A DNA stretch of 64,000 nt, taken from positions 1 through 64,000 of the forward strand of contig NZ_AUIK01000026.1 of the NCBI RefSeq assembly GCF_000423665.1, read 5' to 3'. The stretch's first letter is position 1, and every line of letters starts with the position of its first letter. This DNA is from Solirubrobacter soli DSM 22325. Its GTDB lineage: Bacteria > Actinomycetota > Thermoleophilia > Solirubrobacterales > Solirubrobacteraceae. The notes under the pieces are model-generated. The model had not been told where the DNA came from, did no database searches, and worked only from the letters and a program-made list of their open reading frames with translations. Shown here one piece after another: positions 43,906 to 52,277 of the stretch. A program made the translations under genes and the position numbers.

Positions 43906-44942
43906 CGGCCGAGCCCGCGGCGGCGGGCGACGAGTGCCTCGGCGGCGTGGACCGGCGAGCGGTCGCTCCCGGCGTAGAGCTCGAGCAGCGTGTCGCCCAG
44001 TCCGCGCAGGGCCTCGTCCAGCTGGGCGTGGTCCCAGCCGAGCAGCTCGAGGCCGGTGCCGTGCAGGACCCCGCCGGAGTTGATCACGTAGTCGGGCGCG
44101 TAGAGGATGCCGCGCTCGTGGAGGCGGTCGGCGAGCGACGGGTCGGCCAGCTGGTTGTTGGCCGCACCCGCGACGACCCGGCAGCGCAGTGCCTCCACCG
44201 TCGTGGCGGTGATCGTGCCGCCCATGGCGCAGGGGGCGTAGACGTCGCACTCGGTGCCGATGACGTCCTGCGGGTCCACGGCTGCGAAGCCGTCGACGCG
44301 GGTCGGGTCGATGTCGGAGACGAGCACGTCGGCTCCGGCGGCCTTGAGCTGCTGGGCGAGCAGCGAGCCGACCGCCCCGAAGCCCTGCACGAGCACCTTG
44401 ACGCCGGTGAGATCGGTGCCGAGCGCGTGGCCGACGCTGGCGCGGATGCCGTGGAAGACGCCGACCGCGGTGGCCGGCGCGGTGCTACCCGAACCGCCGT
44501 TGGCGACGGACCGGCAGAAGACGTGTTCGGTTCGTTCGCCGATCGTGTCCATGTCGCGCTCCGAGGTGTTCACGTCGGGCGCGGTGGCGTAGAGGCCGTT
44601 GAGGGACCCGATGAAGTCGCCGTAGCGGTGCAGGAGCTCGACGCGCGCTTCGCCGACCGGCAGCTCCGGCACGGCGAGCACGGCCTTCCCGCCGCCCATC
44701 GAGACGTTGCAGACGGCCATCTTGCGGGTCATCGCGGCGCTCAGCTTGAGCGCGTCGGCGAGCCCGTCCTCCGGCGCGTCGTACACGGCCATGCGGGTTC
44801 CGCCGCCCGAGCGGCCCTCGAACGTGGAGTGGACGCCGATGAACATCCACGTGGCGAAGTCGGCGTCGTAGCGGACGGCCACCTGCTGTCCGTCCCAGCC
44901 CGTCAGGAGATGCTCGAAGGCGCTCATGTGGCGGCGGAACAT
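43902..44942 (-). CDS. Leu/Val/Phe-type amino acid dehydrogenase
   Basis: This protein has 346 residues. It belongs to the Glu/Leu/Phe/Val dehydrogenase family. The substrate-binding part has KMAVCNVSMGGGKAVL, where Lys is the catalytic residue, and the NAD-binding part has VLVQGFGAVGSLLAQQL. It ends YAPDYVINSGGVLHG, typical of leucine and valine dehydrogenases. These deaminate branched-chain amino acids to 2-oxo acids with NAD. I chose ATG 44942 because GGAG lies at a good distance. An ATG at 44927 has none. It is divergent from the ECF gene at 45068. Confidence 0.87.
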   Translation of the reverse strand: MFRRHMSAFEHLLTGWDGQQVAVRYDADFATWMFIGVHSTFEGRSGGGTRMAVYDAPEDGLADALKLSAAMTRKMAVCNVSMGGGKAVLAVPELPVGEARVELLHRYGDFIGSLNGLYATAPDVNTSERDMDTIGERTEHVFCRSVANGGSGSTAPATAVGVFHGIRASVGHALGTDLTGVKVLVQGFGAVGSLLAQQLKAAGADVLVSDIDPTRVDGFAAVDPQDVIGTECDVYAPCAMGGTITATTVEALRCRVVAGAANNQLADPSLADRLHERGILYAPDYVINSGGVLHGTGLELLGWDHAQLDEALRGLGDTLLELYAGSDRSPVHAAEALVARRRGLGR

Positions 44943-44992
44943 ATAGTCTCCAAACGGGCCGATCCAGCGGCAGGCTGGTCTGCGGACCAAAA

Positions 44993-45010
44993 TAGGTACC
45001 TACCTAGGTA
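44993..45010. promoter_or_regulatory. Overlapping palindromes in a divergent promoter region
   Basis: TAGGTACCTACCTAGGTA contains two perfect 10-bp palindromes (TAGGTACCTA and TACCTAGGTA) that share two bases. It stands in an AT-rich island between the dehydrogenase gene (-) and the ECF sigma gene (+). Position and symmetry fit a repressor operator serving both directions. Confidence 0.45.
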
Positions 45011-45067
45011 ACTTGGGCACCGCCTGCCGATGCGCCGGTACCCCTCCGCCGGGGAGGCTTCTCGGCG

Positions 45068-45565
45068 ATGCCTCCCCACATCTCGCTCCTCGATCCGAAC
45101 GCTGCTGCGCAGCACCGGCACCGCCTGGTCGCGGTGGCGCGTGCGCTGACAGGGTCTCAGCAGCTCGCCGAGGATCTGACGCAGGAAACCTACGCTCGGG
45201 TCCTCGCCAAGCCACGGCGCCTCTCAGAAGGCGGCGCCGACTTCCCTTACCTGGTGCGCGCCCTGCGCAACGTCGCCAACGACCACTGGCGCTCCGAGCA
45301 GCGCCGGCCCCAGGTCGTCGGCGAGGTCGACGAGGACCACCCCTCCCTCGCGACCGAGGGCAACCCCGAGGCGACCGTGATCGCCAAGGACGTCTATAAG
45401 GCCGTCGACGCCCTCCCGGAGGACTTCCGCAAGGTCGTCCAAGCCGTCGACATCGTCGGCCTCTCCTACGGCCAGACGGCCCGCCAGCTCCGCATCCCGC
45501 CGGGCACGGTCATGAGCCGCCTCTCCCGAGGCCGCTCCCGCCTCGCCTGCGCCCTCGCCGCGTAG
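45068..45565 (+). CDS. ECF RNA polymerase sigma factor
   Basis: This protein has 165 residues. Region 2 is at about 15-75 (HRLVAVARALTGSQQLAEDL, TQETYARVLAKPR, YLVRALRNVANDHWRSEQRR). Region 4 is at about 105-160 (ALPEDFRKVVQAVDIVGLSY, TARQLRIPPGTVMSRLSRGR). It lacks extra domains and no anti-sigma gene is adjacent, so how it is controlled is unclear. GGGGAGG lies about 11 bases before the ATG. It is divergent from the amino acid dehydrogenase gene and convergent with a LuxR-type regulator gene. Confidence 0.92.
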   Translation: MPPHISLLDPNAAAQHRHRLVAVARALTGSQQLAEDLTQETYARVLAKPRRLSEGGADFPYLVRALRNVANDHWRSEQRRPQVVGEVDEDHPSLATEGNPEATVIAKDVYKAVDALPEDFRKVVQAVDIVGLSYGQTARQLRIPPGTVMSRLSRGRSRLACALAA

Positions 45566-45566
45566 A

Positions 45567-45587
45567 TAAAGGGGTCAGGCCCCTTTA
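45567..45587. terminator. Bidirectional terminator hairpin shared by two convergent genes
   Basis: TAAAGGGG and CCCCTTTA pair perfectly around TCAGG, between the ECF sigma stop (45563-45565) and the LuxR-type gene. The stop codon of the LuxR-type gene (45585-45587) is part of the stem. The flanking A and T bases give both strands a partial U-tract. Confidence 0.75.
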
Positions 45588-48134
45588 GATTTCGAGCGAC
45601 GCGGCTTCTCGGCGGGAAGAGACGTTGAGCTTGGAGAGGATCGCGGCCACGTGGTGGTCGACGGTCCTCACCGAGAGGACGAGGCGGTCGGCGATCTCGG
45701 CGTTCGTCAGGCCCTCTCGCACGAGCTCGAGCACCGCGACCTGGCGGGCCGTCAGGCCCGCCGGGTGGGCGCGGGTCGTCGCCCGTGGGCCGCGTGGGAC
45801 CGAGACGCCGAAGTCGCGCAGGCGGTCGCGGGCGAACGGCAGGACCGCGGTCGCCTCCAGGCGCTCCAGCGCGATCACCGCTTCGGCGCACGCGTCGGCG
45901 TCGCCCTCCATCTGCTCGAGCGCCAGCTCGTACGGATCGCCCGCCCGCCGCCACGCTGCCGCGGCCGCCCGCCAGTCGCCGCGCAGCCCCTGGTCCCACC
46001 CCGGCGGACAGCCCTCGAAGGGTTCGACGCCGAAGCCCGCCCGCTTCAGGTACCGCAGCAGCTCGGCCCGGAACGGCGCCGCGCCCGCGTTCTCCATCCG
46101 CGGCAGCATCACCGCCGCGACCTCGCGCGCCGCGTCGACGTCGCCGTTCAGCCACGCCCACTCGGCGCGCGCGATCCCCGCATACGCCAGGCCGATCCGC
46201 AGCCGCCCGCTCTGCGCGTGCTCCCACGCCTCCACGATCAGCTTCTCCGCCGAGCGGTCCCCGCGCCGCGCCAGGAGCCGGCCGAGCCACGGCGCGCTGT
46301 AGGCGAACATCATCCCCGGGTCCGAGACCTCGTCGAGCAGCTTGCGCAGCCCGGCCCGCGCGGGTTCCCAGTCACCGCGCCGCATCAGCAGCACGCAGCG
46401 GTGGACCTCGAGGTTGTAGGCGTGCGACCAGAAGCCCCGCTCGCGGGTGAAGTCCAGGCCCTCGCGCACGCAGCGCTCGAGCTCGTCCAGCCGCCCCACC
46501 CGCAGCAACAGCTCGGCGAGGTTGCAGTACCCGCGCGCCGTCGCCTCGTGGTGCGCGCCCGCCTGGGCCAGGGCGATCGAGTTGCGCATCGTCTGCAGGC
46601 CGTCCGGCTCACCCGCCTCGACCCGCACGATCGCGAGGTAGTTCAGGCACAACGCGGCCAGCTCGGGGAGCCGCGAGCGCAACGCGAGCGCGTCCGCCCG
46701 CTCGAGCACGTCGGCCGCGAACTCCGGCCGCGTCTGGGCGAGGATCCCGCCGAGGTACAGCGTCGCGTACGCCAACGCCGGCTCGTCGCGCGCGTCCAGC
46801 AGCGTCACCACCGCCCGCTGCGCCGCCTCCTCGGCCGCGTCGGTCGCGCCCGTCATGAACAGATGCCGCGAGAGCCGCACGAGGCACATCGCCAGCGGCA
46901 CCGGCTCGCCGATCTCGCGGTAGAGCCGTTCGGCGGCGTGCGACGCGTCCACCGCGGACCGGAAGTGGTGGGCGTTGTAGAGCTCCCACGCGTAGTCGTT
47001 CAGGAACGAGGCGCGCTCCTCCAACCCCAGGCGGTCCGCGTGCGGCACGACCGCCTGGAAGTGCGCCAGCGCCTGCCGGTGCGAGCCCGCCCGCGCCGCC
47101 TGCCGCGCCGCCGCGGGGCCCTCGGCCAGCAGCGTCTCGACGTCCCCCGCCTGCGCGGCGTGGTGCAGGAGCCGCCCGCGGTCGGCGCCGCCGCGCGCCC
47201 GCAGCGCCGCGACGACCGCCGCGTTGAGCTGCCTCCGCCGCAGCGCGCTCAGCGACTGCTCGATCGCCCGCCGCGCGAGCTCGTGCCGGAACCCGAGGCC
47301 GTCCGGGCGCAGCTCGACGAGGCCCGCTTGCTCGGCCTCCTCGAGCGAGTCGAGCGCCCCCACGGCCTGCGCCAGGTCGGTCGGGATCGTCGAGGGCACG
47401 ACCGAGATGCAGTCGAGCGCGGCGCGGCATTCCGGCGAGAGCAGCCGCACCCGCGCCAGCACCGCGTCCTTGACGGACACCGGCACCTCGTCCGCGGGCG
47501 CGGCCAGCGCCTCGGCGACGAAGAACGGGTTCCCGCGCGTCAGCGCGTGCACGGCGCCCGCGTCCCGCCCGGTCCCGTCCGCCAACGCGCCCACGGCCTC
47601 GCGCGAGAGCCGTTCGAGCTCGAGCCGGTGCACGGGGCTCCCCGCGAGCATCCCGTAGAGCCGGTGCAGCGGGTGATGCGGGTCGACGGCCTCGTCGCGC
47701 ACGGTCAGGACGAGCAGCGCCGGCTTGGATTCCACCCGCCGCCCGACGTACCCGAGCACGTCCAAGGTCGCATCGTCGGCCCAGTGGGCGTCCTCGACGA
47801 TCAGGACGGTCGGGGCGGAGGCCTCGAGCTCGTCCAGCAGCGCCGTGAAGACCGGCCCCTCCTCCTCCAGAGCGGCGGCGAGCGGCCCATCGGTCCCCGC
47901 CGCCGCGTCGTGCAGCGGACCGAGCGTGCGCGGGGTCACGAGGTCGTCGCACGCCGCCTGCAGCAGTCGCGCCCGCGCCTCCGCGCGGGTCGCGAACTCC
48001 CGGACCAGCGACGTCTTGCCGATGCCCGCCTCCCCCGACACGAGCGCGATCGAGCCGCGCCCCGTCTCGGCGTCGTCCAGCGCCGTCAGGAGCGCAGCGA
48101 GCGGTGCATCGCGCTCCAGCAGGCGGGTCGGCAT
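45585..48134 (-). CDS. Large LuxR-family regulator with AAA ATPase domain
   Basis: This protein has 849 residues of the LAL/MalT-like type. An N-terminal STAND ATPase (about 5-280) has Walker A GEAGIGKTS and Walker B VLIVEDAHWADD. A helical tetratricopeptide-like middle follows (about 300-760). A C-terminal LuxR HTH comes last (about 785-849: LTARQVAVLELVREGLTNAE, RLVLSVRTVDHHVAAILSKL). It would sense a ligand and activate genes while bound to ATP. I chose ATG 48134; the frame extends 12 residues further but the family start is LLERD. A small gene follows upstream in the same orientation. Target unknown. Confidence 0.9.
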   Translation of the reverse strand: MPTRLLERDAPLAALLTALDDAETGRGSIALVSGEAGIGKTSLVREFATRAEARARLLQAACDDLVTPRTLGPLHDAAAGTDGPLAAALEEEGPVFTALLDELEASAPTVLIVEDAHWADDATLDVLGYVGRRVESKPALLVLTVRDEAVDPHHPLHRLYGMLAGSPVHRLELERLSREAVGALADGTGRDAGAVHALTRGNPFFVAEALAAPADEVPVSVKDAVLARVRLLSPECRAALDCISVVPSTIPTDLAQAVGALDSLEEAEQAGLVELRPDGLGFRHELARRAIEQSLSALRRRQLNAAVVAALRARGGADRGRLLHHAAQAGDVETLLAEGPAAARQAARAGSHRQALAHFQAVVPHADRLGLEERASFLNDYAWELYNAHHFRSAVDASHAAERLYREIGEPVPLAMCLVRLSRHLFMTGATDAAEEAAQRAVVTLLDARDEPALAYATLYLGGILAQTRPEFAADVLERADALALRSRLPELAALCLNYLAIVRVEAGEPDGLQTMRNSIALAQAGAHHEATARGYCNLAELLLRVGRLDELERCVREGLDFTRERGFWSHAYNLEVHRCVLLMRRGDWEPARAGLRKLLDEVSDPGMMFAYSAPWLGRLLARRGDRSAEKLIVEAWEHAQSGRLRIGLAYAGIARAEWAWLNGDVDAAREVAAVMLPRMENAGAAPFRAELLRYLKRAGFGVEPFEGCPPGWDQGLRGDWRAAAAAWRRAGDPYELALEQMEGDADACAEAVIALERLEATAVLPFARDRLRDFGVSVPRGPRATTRAHPAGLTARQVAVLELVREGLTNAEIADRLVLSVRTVDHHVAAILSKLNVSSRREAASLEI

Positions 48135-48203
48135 GCGCTCATGGTGACGCTCATGTGGCGAGCGCACCATACGGGACGCCGAACCGTGCCACGCCGCGGC
48201 GCG

Positions 48204-48404
48204 CTACGGGTGCGGCTGTACCGGCAGGTTCGCGAAATCGCGGCGATCGGCCGCGCGGCGCTCGACCTCGGCGGCCCGCTCTCGACGTCCGCGCTCGTCC
48301 TGCGCCTTGGCGCACGCCTGCTCGTTGCTCTGAGCGATGCGGAGCTTTTCCGCCCGCCATGCCGCCTCGCCACGCAGCGGTGCCTCGTTGGGCTTGCTCT
48401 TCAT
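48204..48404 (-). CDS. Small charged protein, conserved-looking, function unknown
   Basis: This protein has 66 residues, rich in Arg, Glu and Ala. It begins MKSKPNEAPLRGEAAWRAEK and is predicted to be one long helix (EQACAKAQDERGRRERAAEV), ending DFANLPVQP. AGGAG lies eight bases before the ATG, and codon use fits the genome, so I believe it is a real gene. It resembles small helical proteins annotated as hypothetical in many actinobacteria. It sits between the phosphatase-nucleotidase gene's terminator and the LuxR-type gene, all on the minus strand. Confidence 0.72.
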   Translation of the reverse strand: MKSKPNEAPLRGEAAWRAEKLRIAQSNEQACAKAQDERGRRERAAEVERRAADRRDFANLPVQPHP

Positions 48405-48473
48405 AAGTGCCGCTCCTGACGCGGTGGCGAATGATCCGGAATGGACCCTGGACCACCCAGCCTACCGGCGAAT

Positions 48474-48503
48474 GGGGAGGCCGACCGTTAAGCCGGCCTC
48501 CCC
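48474..48503 (-). terminator. Terminator-like hairpin after the phosphatase-nucleotidase gene
   Basis: ggggaggccg and cggcctcccc pair perfectly (10 bp) around accgttaagc, ten bases after the gene's stop at 48513. On the minus strand it is followed by ATTCG, not a U-tract. Confidence 0.65.
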
Positions 48504-48512
48504 AGCCTCGGT

Positions 48513-51500
48513 TCAGGAGGTGCGCACGATGCGCTGCTCGATCGCCGGCGCCACCGGCGAGTGCGCCGTGACGTAGCCGATCGCGACGTCCAGCAGCAGG
48601 TCGCCCTTGAACTGGACGTCCGCGCCGCCGGTGAACGCGGTGTAGCCGTCGCCGCCGTTGAACATGAAGTCATTGGTGACGAAGCGGACGGTGTCGGTGG
48701 GTCCGACCACCGTCGAGCCCTTGAGGATCTGATCCACCACCGCGGTCGTGCCGTTGCAGTGGAACGTGAGCTTCAGGCCCGACACCTGCGGGAAGCGGCC
48801 CGTCGCGACCAGCGGGTTGCAGACCGGGCTGAACCCATTGGTCAGCGCGGTCACGAGCTGCGCGCCCGTGAGCGTCTCGACGACGGTCTGGTTGCCGAAC
48901 GGGAGCACGGCGAACATCTCGCCGTACGTGATCTCGTTCACCGCCTCGTTCGCCGACGGCGGAGTGCCGCGGATGTCCTGCCGCAGGCCGCCGGAGTTGG
49001 TGATCGCCGCCTCGGCCTCCGGGTACTTGGCCCGCATCGCGTCAGCGACGAGGTTGCCCATGTTGGACTCCTTCAGGCGCGTCGGGTCGCGGAGCAGGTC
49101 GACGCTCTGCGTGCCGATCACGCGGTTGCGCAACGGCGCCGTGTCGACGTTGGCCTTGTCGACGATCGCCTGGACGTCAGGCCGCGAGGCCACGCCCTGG
49201 TTCTTGGCGATGCGGGTGGCCGCGCCGGCCCACGCCACGTCGCCGTTCTTGACCATGAGCTGGGCGACGGTGTAGCTGCCGCCCGCGTTGACGCCCTCGA
49301 CCACGGGGATGCCGCCGATGACCGTGTTGGCCACACGGTGGGTGTGGCCGGCGATGACGAGGTCGACGCTGCTCCCCGCCAGGCCCTCGACGATGCCCTT
49401 GATGCGGCCGTCCCACGGCGAGCCGGGGGTGTTGCCGATCGGGTTGGAGCCGACCGACGCGCCCTCGTGGATGACCACGACCTGGACGTTGACGCCCTGG
49501 CGGCGCAGGTTGTTGGACTCGCGCTTGATGCGCTCGGCCTCGTCGAGGAAGAGCAGGCCCGCGGTGTTGCCCGCGGCGACGAGCTCCGGCGTCTCCTTGG
49601 TGGTGGCGCCGATCACGCCGACGCGGACGCCGTTGACCTTGAAGACGGTCGACGGCTTGATCCACGGCGGCGCCTCGTTGGTCTGCTCGTCGACGATGTT
49701 CGCGCTCAGGAACGGGAAGTTCGCCCGTGCCTCGTGCTTGAGGATGCGCGCGAGGCCGTAGTCGAACTCGTGGTTGCCGAAGCTCGTGGCATCGAGCCCC
49801 CACGCGTTCTCGACATCGATCGTCGGGATGTCCTCGAGCAGCGCCGAGATCGGCGGCGACGCGCCCACGTTGTCACCCGCCGCCAGCAGCAGCGACGGCT
49901 TCGGGAGCGCCGCGGCCTCCTCGTCGAACATGGTCGCGAGCTGACCCGCGCCGCCCACCGGGCGGGCGATGCCGTTGTCGTAGGTCGCCGTGGTCGCCTC
50001 GAGCTGACCATGGAAGTCGTTCAGCCCCACGATCGAGATCGGCGTGTAGCGATCCCCGTTCTCGAGGATGTCGCGACGCACGACGCCCTGCGCTTGCTGC
50101 GGCTCGGGGATCCCGAGCAGGAACGCGATCGTCGGCGCGAGATCGATCGTGCGGACGTCGTCGGCCTCGCCGCGCTCGATCGCCGGGCCGTCGGCGAGGA
50201 ACGTGGCGCGCATGTTCGTGTTGGACTTGAGGTCCTGGACGTCCGGGACGTAGCCGTGCTGGCCGAAGAACGCCGAGCGGGCGATCAGCGTGCCGGGCGT
50301 CTCGGCGTCGAACTGGTACGGCGGGTAGCTGAAGGCCACGACGTCACCCGTACGGGTCGGGTGTGACATGTCGGCCGTCGAGTTCTTGCCGTTCGGGATG
50401 TAGCGCGCCTCGGCCTTGGTGTAGGCGCGGTCGATGACCTTCCAACCCTCGGGCTGGCCGTCGCCGGTCCAGTCGTTGGGGTCCTTGATGGCCAGGAACG
50501 CGGCCTTGATCTTGTCGACGGTCGCGGCTTCCTGGTTGGCCGGGATCTGCTTGATCGTGCTGCCGGCGGGCGGCGCCGGGTCGCGACCCGCGAGGTTGAG
50601 GTAGATCTGCACGGCGCCGCCGGCCCAGCAGGCCTTGGCGCTGGAGAGCGTCTCGGTCGCCGCGGGGCGGCAGTTGCCGGTCTGCGGCGTGCTCAGCAGG
50701 CCGAGGTCGACGAGCACCTTCGAGGCATCGATCGCCGCGAACTGCGGCGCGAAGCCGTGGTCGGACGAGACGAACGTGTTCAGGTCACGGTCGTTCATGT
50801 ACTGCTGGGCGAGACGCATCGTCTCGTCGGAGCCCTCGTAGGCCTCCTTGATGTAGGCCTCACGCTGCTTGACGCGGCCGTCCGGCGTGCCGTTGACCTC
50901 GATGTCGTCGTAGGCCGGGTTCTTGGCGCCGTTGGGCAGCCGCTTGGTGACCAGGCCGAGGAACTGGTGCTGGACCTCGTCGGTGCCCGGGTAGCCGACC
51001 AGCGCGAGGTCCGGCTTGTACTTGGTCAGGACGTACTTGATCAGCGGCTGGTAGAGCTTCTCCCAGTACTGGCCCTGCTCGATGTACGTGTCCTCGGAGA
51101 CGACGCCGGACTCGAGCACGGCGAAGTCACCCGCCTGCGATGACGGGAACTTGTCGGCGACGAAGTCCTCGAAGTTCGTGTAGCCCGCCTCGCCGGTCCA
51201 GTTCGGCCAGATCGCGATCGCGCGCGTGACGCTCGTGTGGAAGAGGCGCACGTGGCTGAGGTCCTGGTCGAGGCGCTCGACCTTGAGCAGGAACGCACCG
51301 GTCTTGCCGTCGAGGTCGGAGCCGACGATCTTGACCTTCACGTCCGCCCACTCGCCCTCTTTGAGGTCCGCGACCTTGTCGGCGGCGGCCTTCGTGCGGC
51401 TGAAGAAGACGCGGTCATAGCGCGTCTTGCGGTCGTTCTTGGAGTCGTAGATGTAGGCGTTGAGGCCGTACTTGTCGATGTTTGAGTCGATGACCCGCAG

Positions 51501-52199
51501 GTGCATCTCCTTGGCGGGCGAGTACGACGTCGGCGCGCCCGTCCAGCCGGTCGCGGCGACCGGGTCGGCGCGATCGAACTGCACGCCCAGCTGGGCGGCG
51601 AACGGCAGGTTGTCCGGCGGCTCGGTGTAGTTGGTCACCACGCCGCGGCCGGAGCGGAAGTTGCGGAAGTCGAGCGTCGGGCCGTTGATCGAGCCGCTGC
51701 GCCCGCCGGCCCACTCGATCTGGGCGACCCTCTTGCCGCCGCGCTCAGCCGCCTGGGCGAGCGTCTCGGCCTGCAGGATGCTCGGGTTCGAGAACGCCGC
51801 GGTCGAGCCGGTGAAGGCGGCGCCGTTGATGTGGAACGTGTTGTTCGTCGACCCGTGGACGCCCGGCCAGGCGCCCGTGGTCAGGCTGAACCAGCCCGCG
51901 CCGGTGTTCGGCGGCGCCTGCGTGAGCAGGCCGTTGTCGGACGCGTGCGCGCCCTTCTTGAGCATCTCGTTGAAGCCCGGCAGGTCCTTGCCGAAGTTCT
52001 CGATGGCGTCCTGGCGCATGCCATCGGAGGCGAAGAACAGGACCTTCCCGCTGTCGTCGCCGTGATCATGGCCGTGGCCCCAGTCGTGGTCGGAACCGCC
52101 ACCGCCATTGGCTTCCGCCCCGACCAACGGGACGGCCAGCACCCCCGCTGCCACCACTGCGGCGAGCCCTCCAGCCAGCCGCGCACGTCTGCCACTCAT
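48513..52199 (-). CDS. Secreted fusion of a nucleotide pyrophosphatase/phosphodiesterase and a 5'-nucleotidase
   Basis: This protein has 1228 residues from ATG 52199 (GGGGG and GGAG just upstream; another ATG 21 bases earlier is possible). It has a signal peptide and a His/Asp-rich linker (HDWGHGHDHGDD). Residues about 55-700 form an alkaline-phosphatase-superfamily domain (ASDGMRQDAIENF, NTGAGWFSLTTGAWPGVHGS, SSDHGFAPQ). Residues about 720-1228 form a UshA-like 5'-nucleotidase: metal motifs GLNDFHGQ, AAGDNVGAS, GNHEFDYG and IAGHTHR, then the C-terminal domain with NSGGLRQDIRG and GGDGYTAF. The two activities could run in series, splitting a nucleotide or phosphodiester and then removing phosphate. 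The gene stands alone between hairpins. Confidence 0.87.
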   Translation of the reverse strand: MSGRRARLAGGLAAVVAAGVLAVPLVGAEANGGGGSDHDWGHGHDHGDDSGKVLFFASDGMRQDAIENFGKDLPGFNEMLKKGAHASDNGLLTQAPPNTGAGWFSLTTGAWPGVHGSTNNTFHINGAAFTGSTAAFSNPSILQAETLAQAAERGGKRVAQIEWAGGRSGSINGPTLDFRNFRSGRGVVTNYTEPPDNLPFAAQLGVQFDRADPVAATGWTGAPTSYSPAKEMHLRVIDSNIDKYGLNAYIYDSKNDRKTRYDRVFFSRTKAAADKVADLKEGEWADVKVKIVGSDLDGKTGAFLLKVERLDQDLSHVRLFHTSVTRAIAIWPNWTGEAGYTNFEDFVADKFPSSQAGDFAVLESGVVSEDTYIEQGQYWEKLYQPLIKYVLTKYKPDLALVGYPGTDEVQHQFLGLVTKRLPNGAKNPAYDDIEVNGTPDGRVKQREAYIKEAYEGSDETMRLAQQYMNDRDLNTFVSSDHGFAPQFAAIDASKVLVDLGLLSTPQTGNCRPAATETLSSAKACWAGGAVQIYLNLAGRDPAPPAGSTIKQIPANQEAATVDKIKAAFLAIKDPNDWTGDGQPEGWKVIDRAYTKAEARYIPNGKNSTADMSHPTRTGDVVAFSYPPYQFDAETPGTLIARSAFFGQHGYVPDVQDLKSNTNMRATFLADGPAIERGEADDVRTIDLAPTIAFLLGIPEPQQAQGVVRRDILENGDRYTPISIVGLNDFHGQLEATTATYDNGIARPVGGAGQLATMFDEEAAALPKPSLLLAAGDNVGASPPISALLEDIPTIDVENAWGLDATSFGNHEFDYGLARILKHEARANFPFLSANIVDEQTNEAPPWIKPSTVFKVNGVRVGVIGATTKETPELVAAGNTAGLLFLDEAERIKRESNNLRRQGVNVQVVVIHEGASVGSNPIGNTPGSPWDGRIKGIVEGLAGSSVDLVIAGHTHRVANTVIGGIPVVEGVNAGGSYTVAQLMVKNGDVAWAGAATRIAKNQGVASRPDVQAIVDKANVDTAPLRNRVIGTQSVDLLRDPTRLKESNMGNLVADAMRAKYPEAEAAITNSGGLRQDIRGTPPSANEAVNEITYGEMFAVLPFGNQTVVETLTGAQLVTALTNGFSPVCNPLVATGRFPQVSGLKLTFHCNGTTAVVDQILKGSTVVGPTDTVRFVTNDFMFNGGDGYTAFTGGADVQFKGDLLLDVAIGYVTAHSPVAPAIEQRIVRTS

Positions 52200-52277
52200 T
52201 CTCCAACCCCCAATCCCCATACTTCCGGTCAGATTGGGTCACCCTACGCCTTCGACGACGCTGCGTGCGAAGTAACG

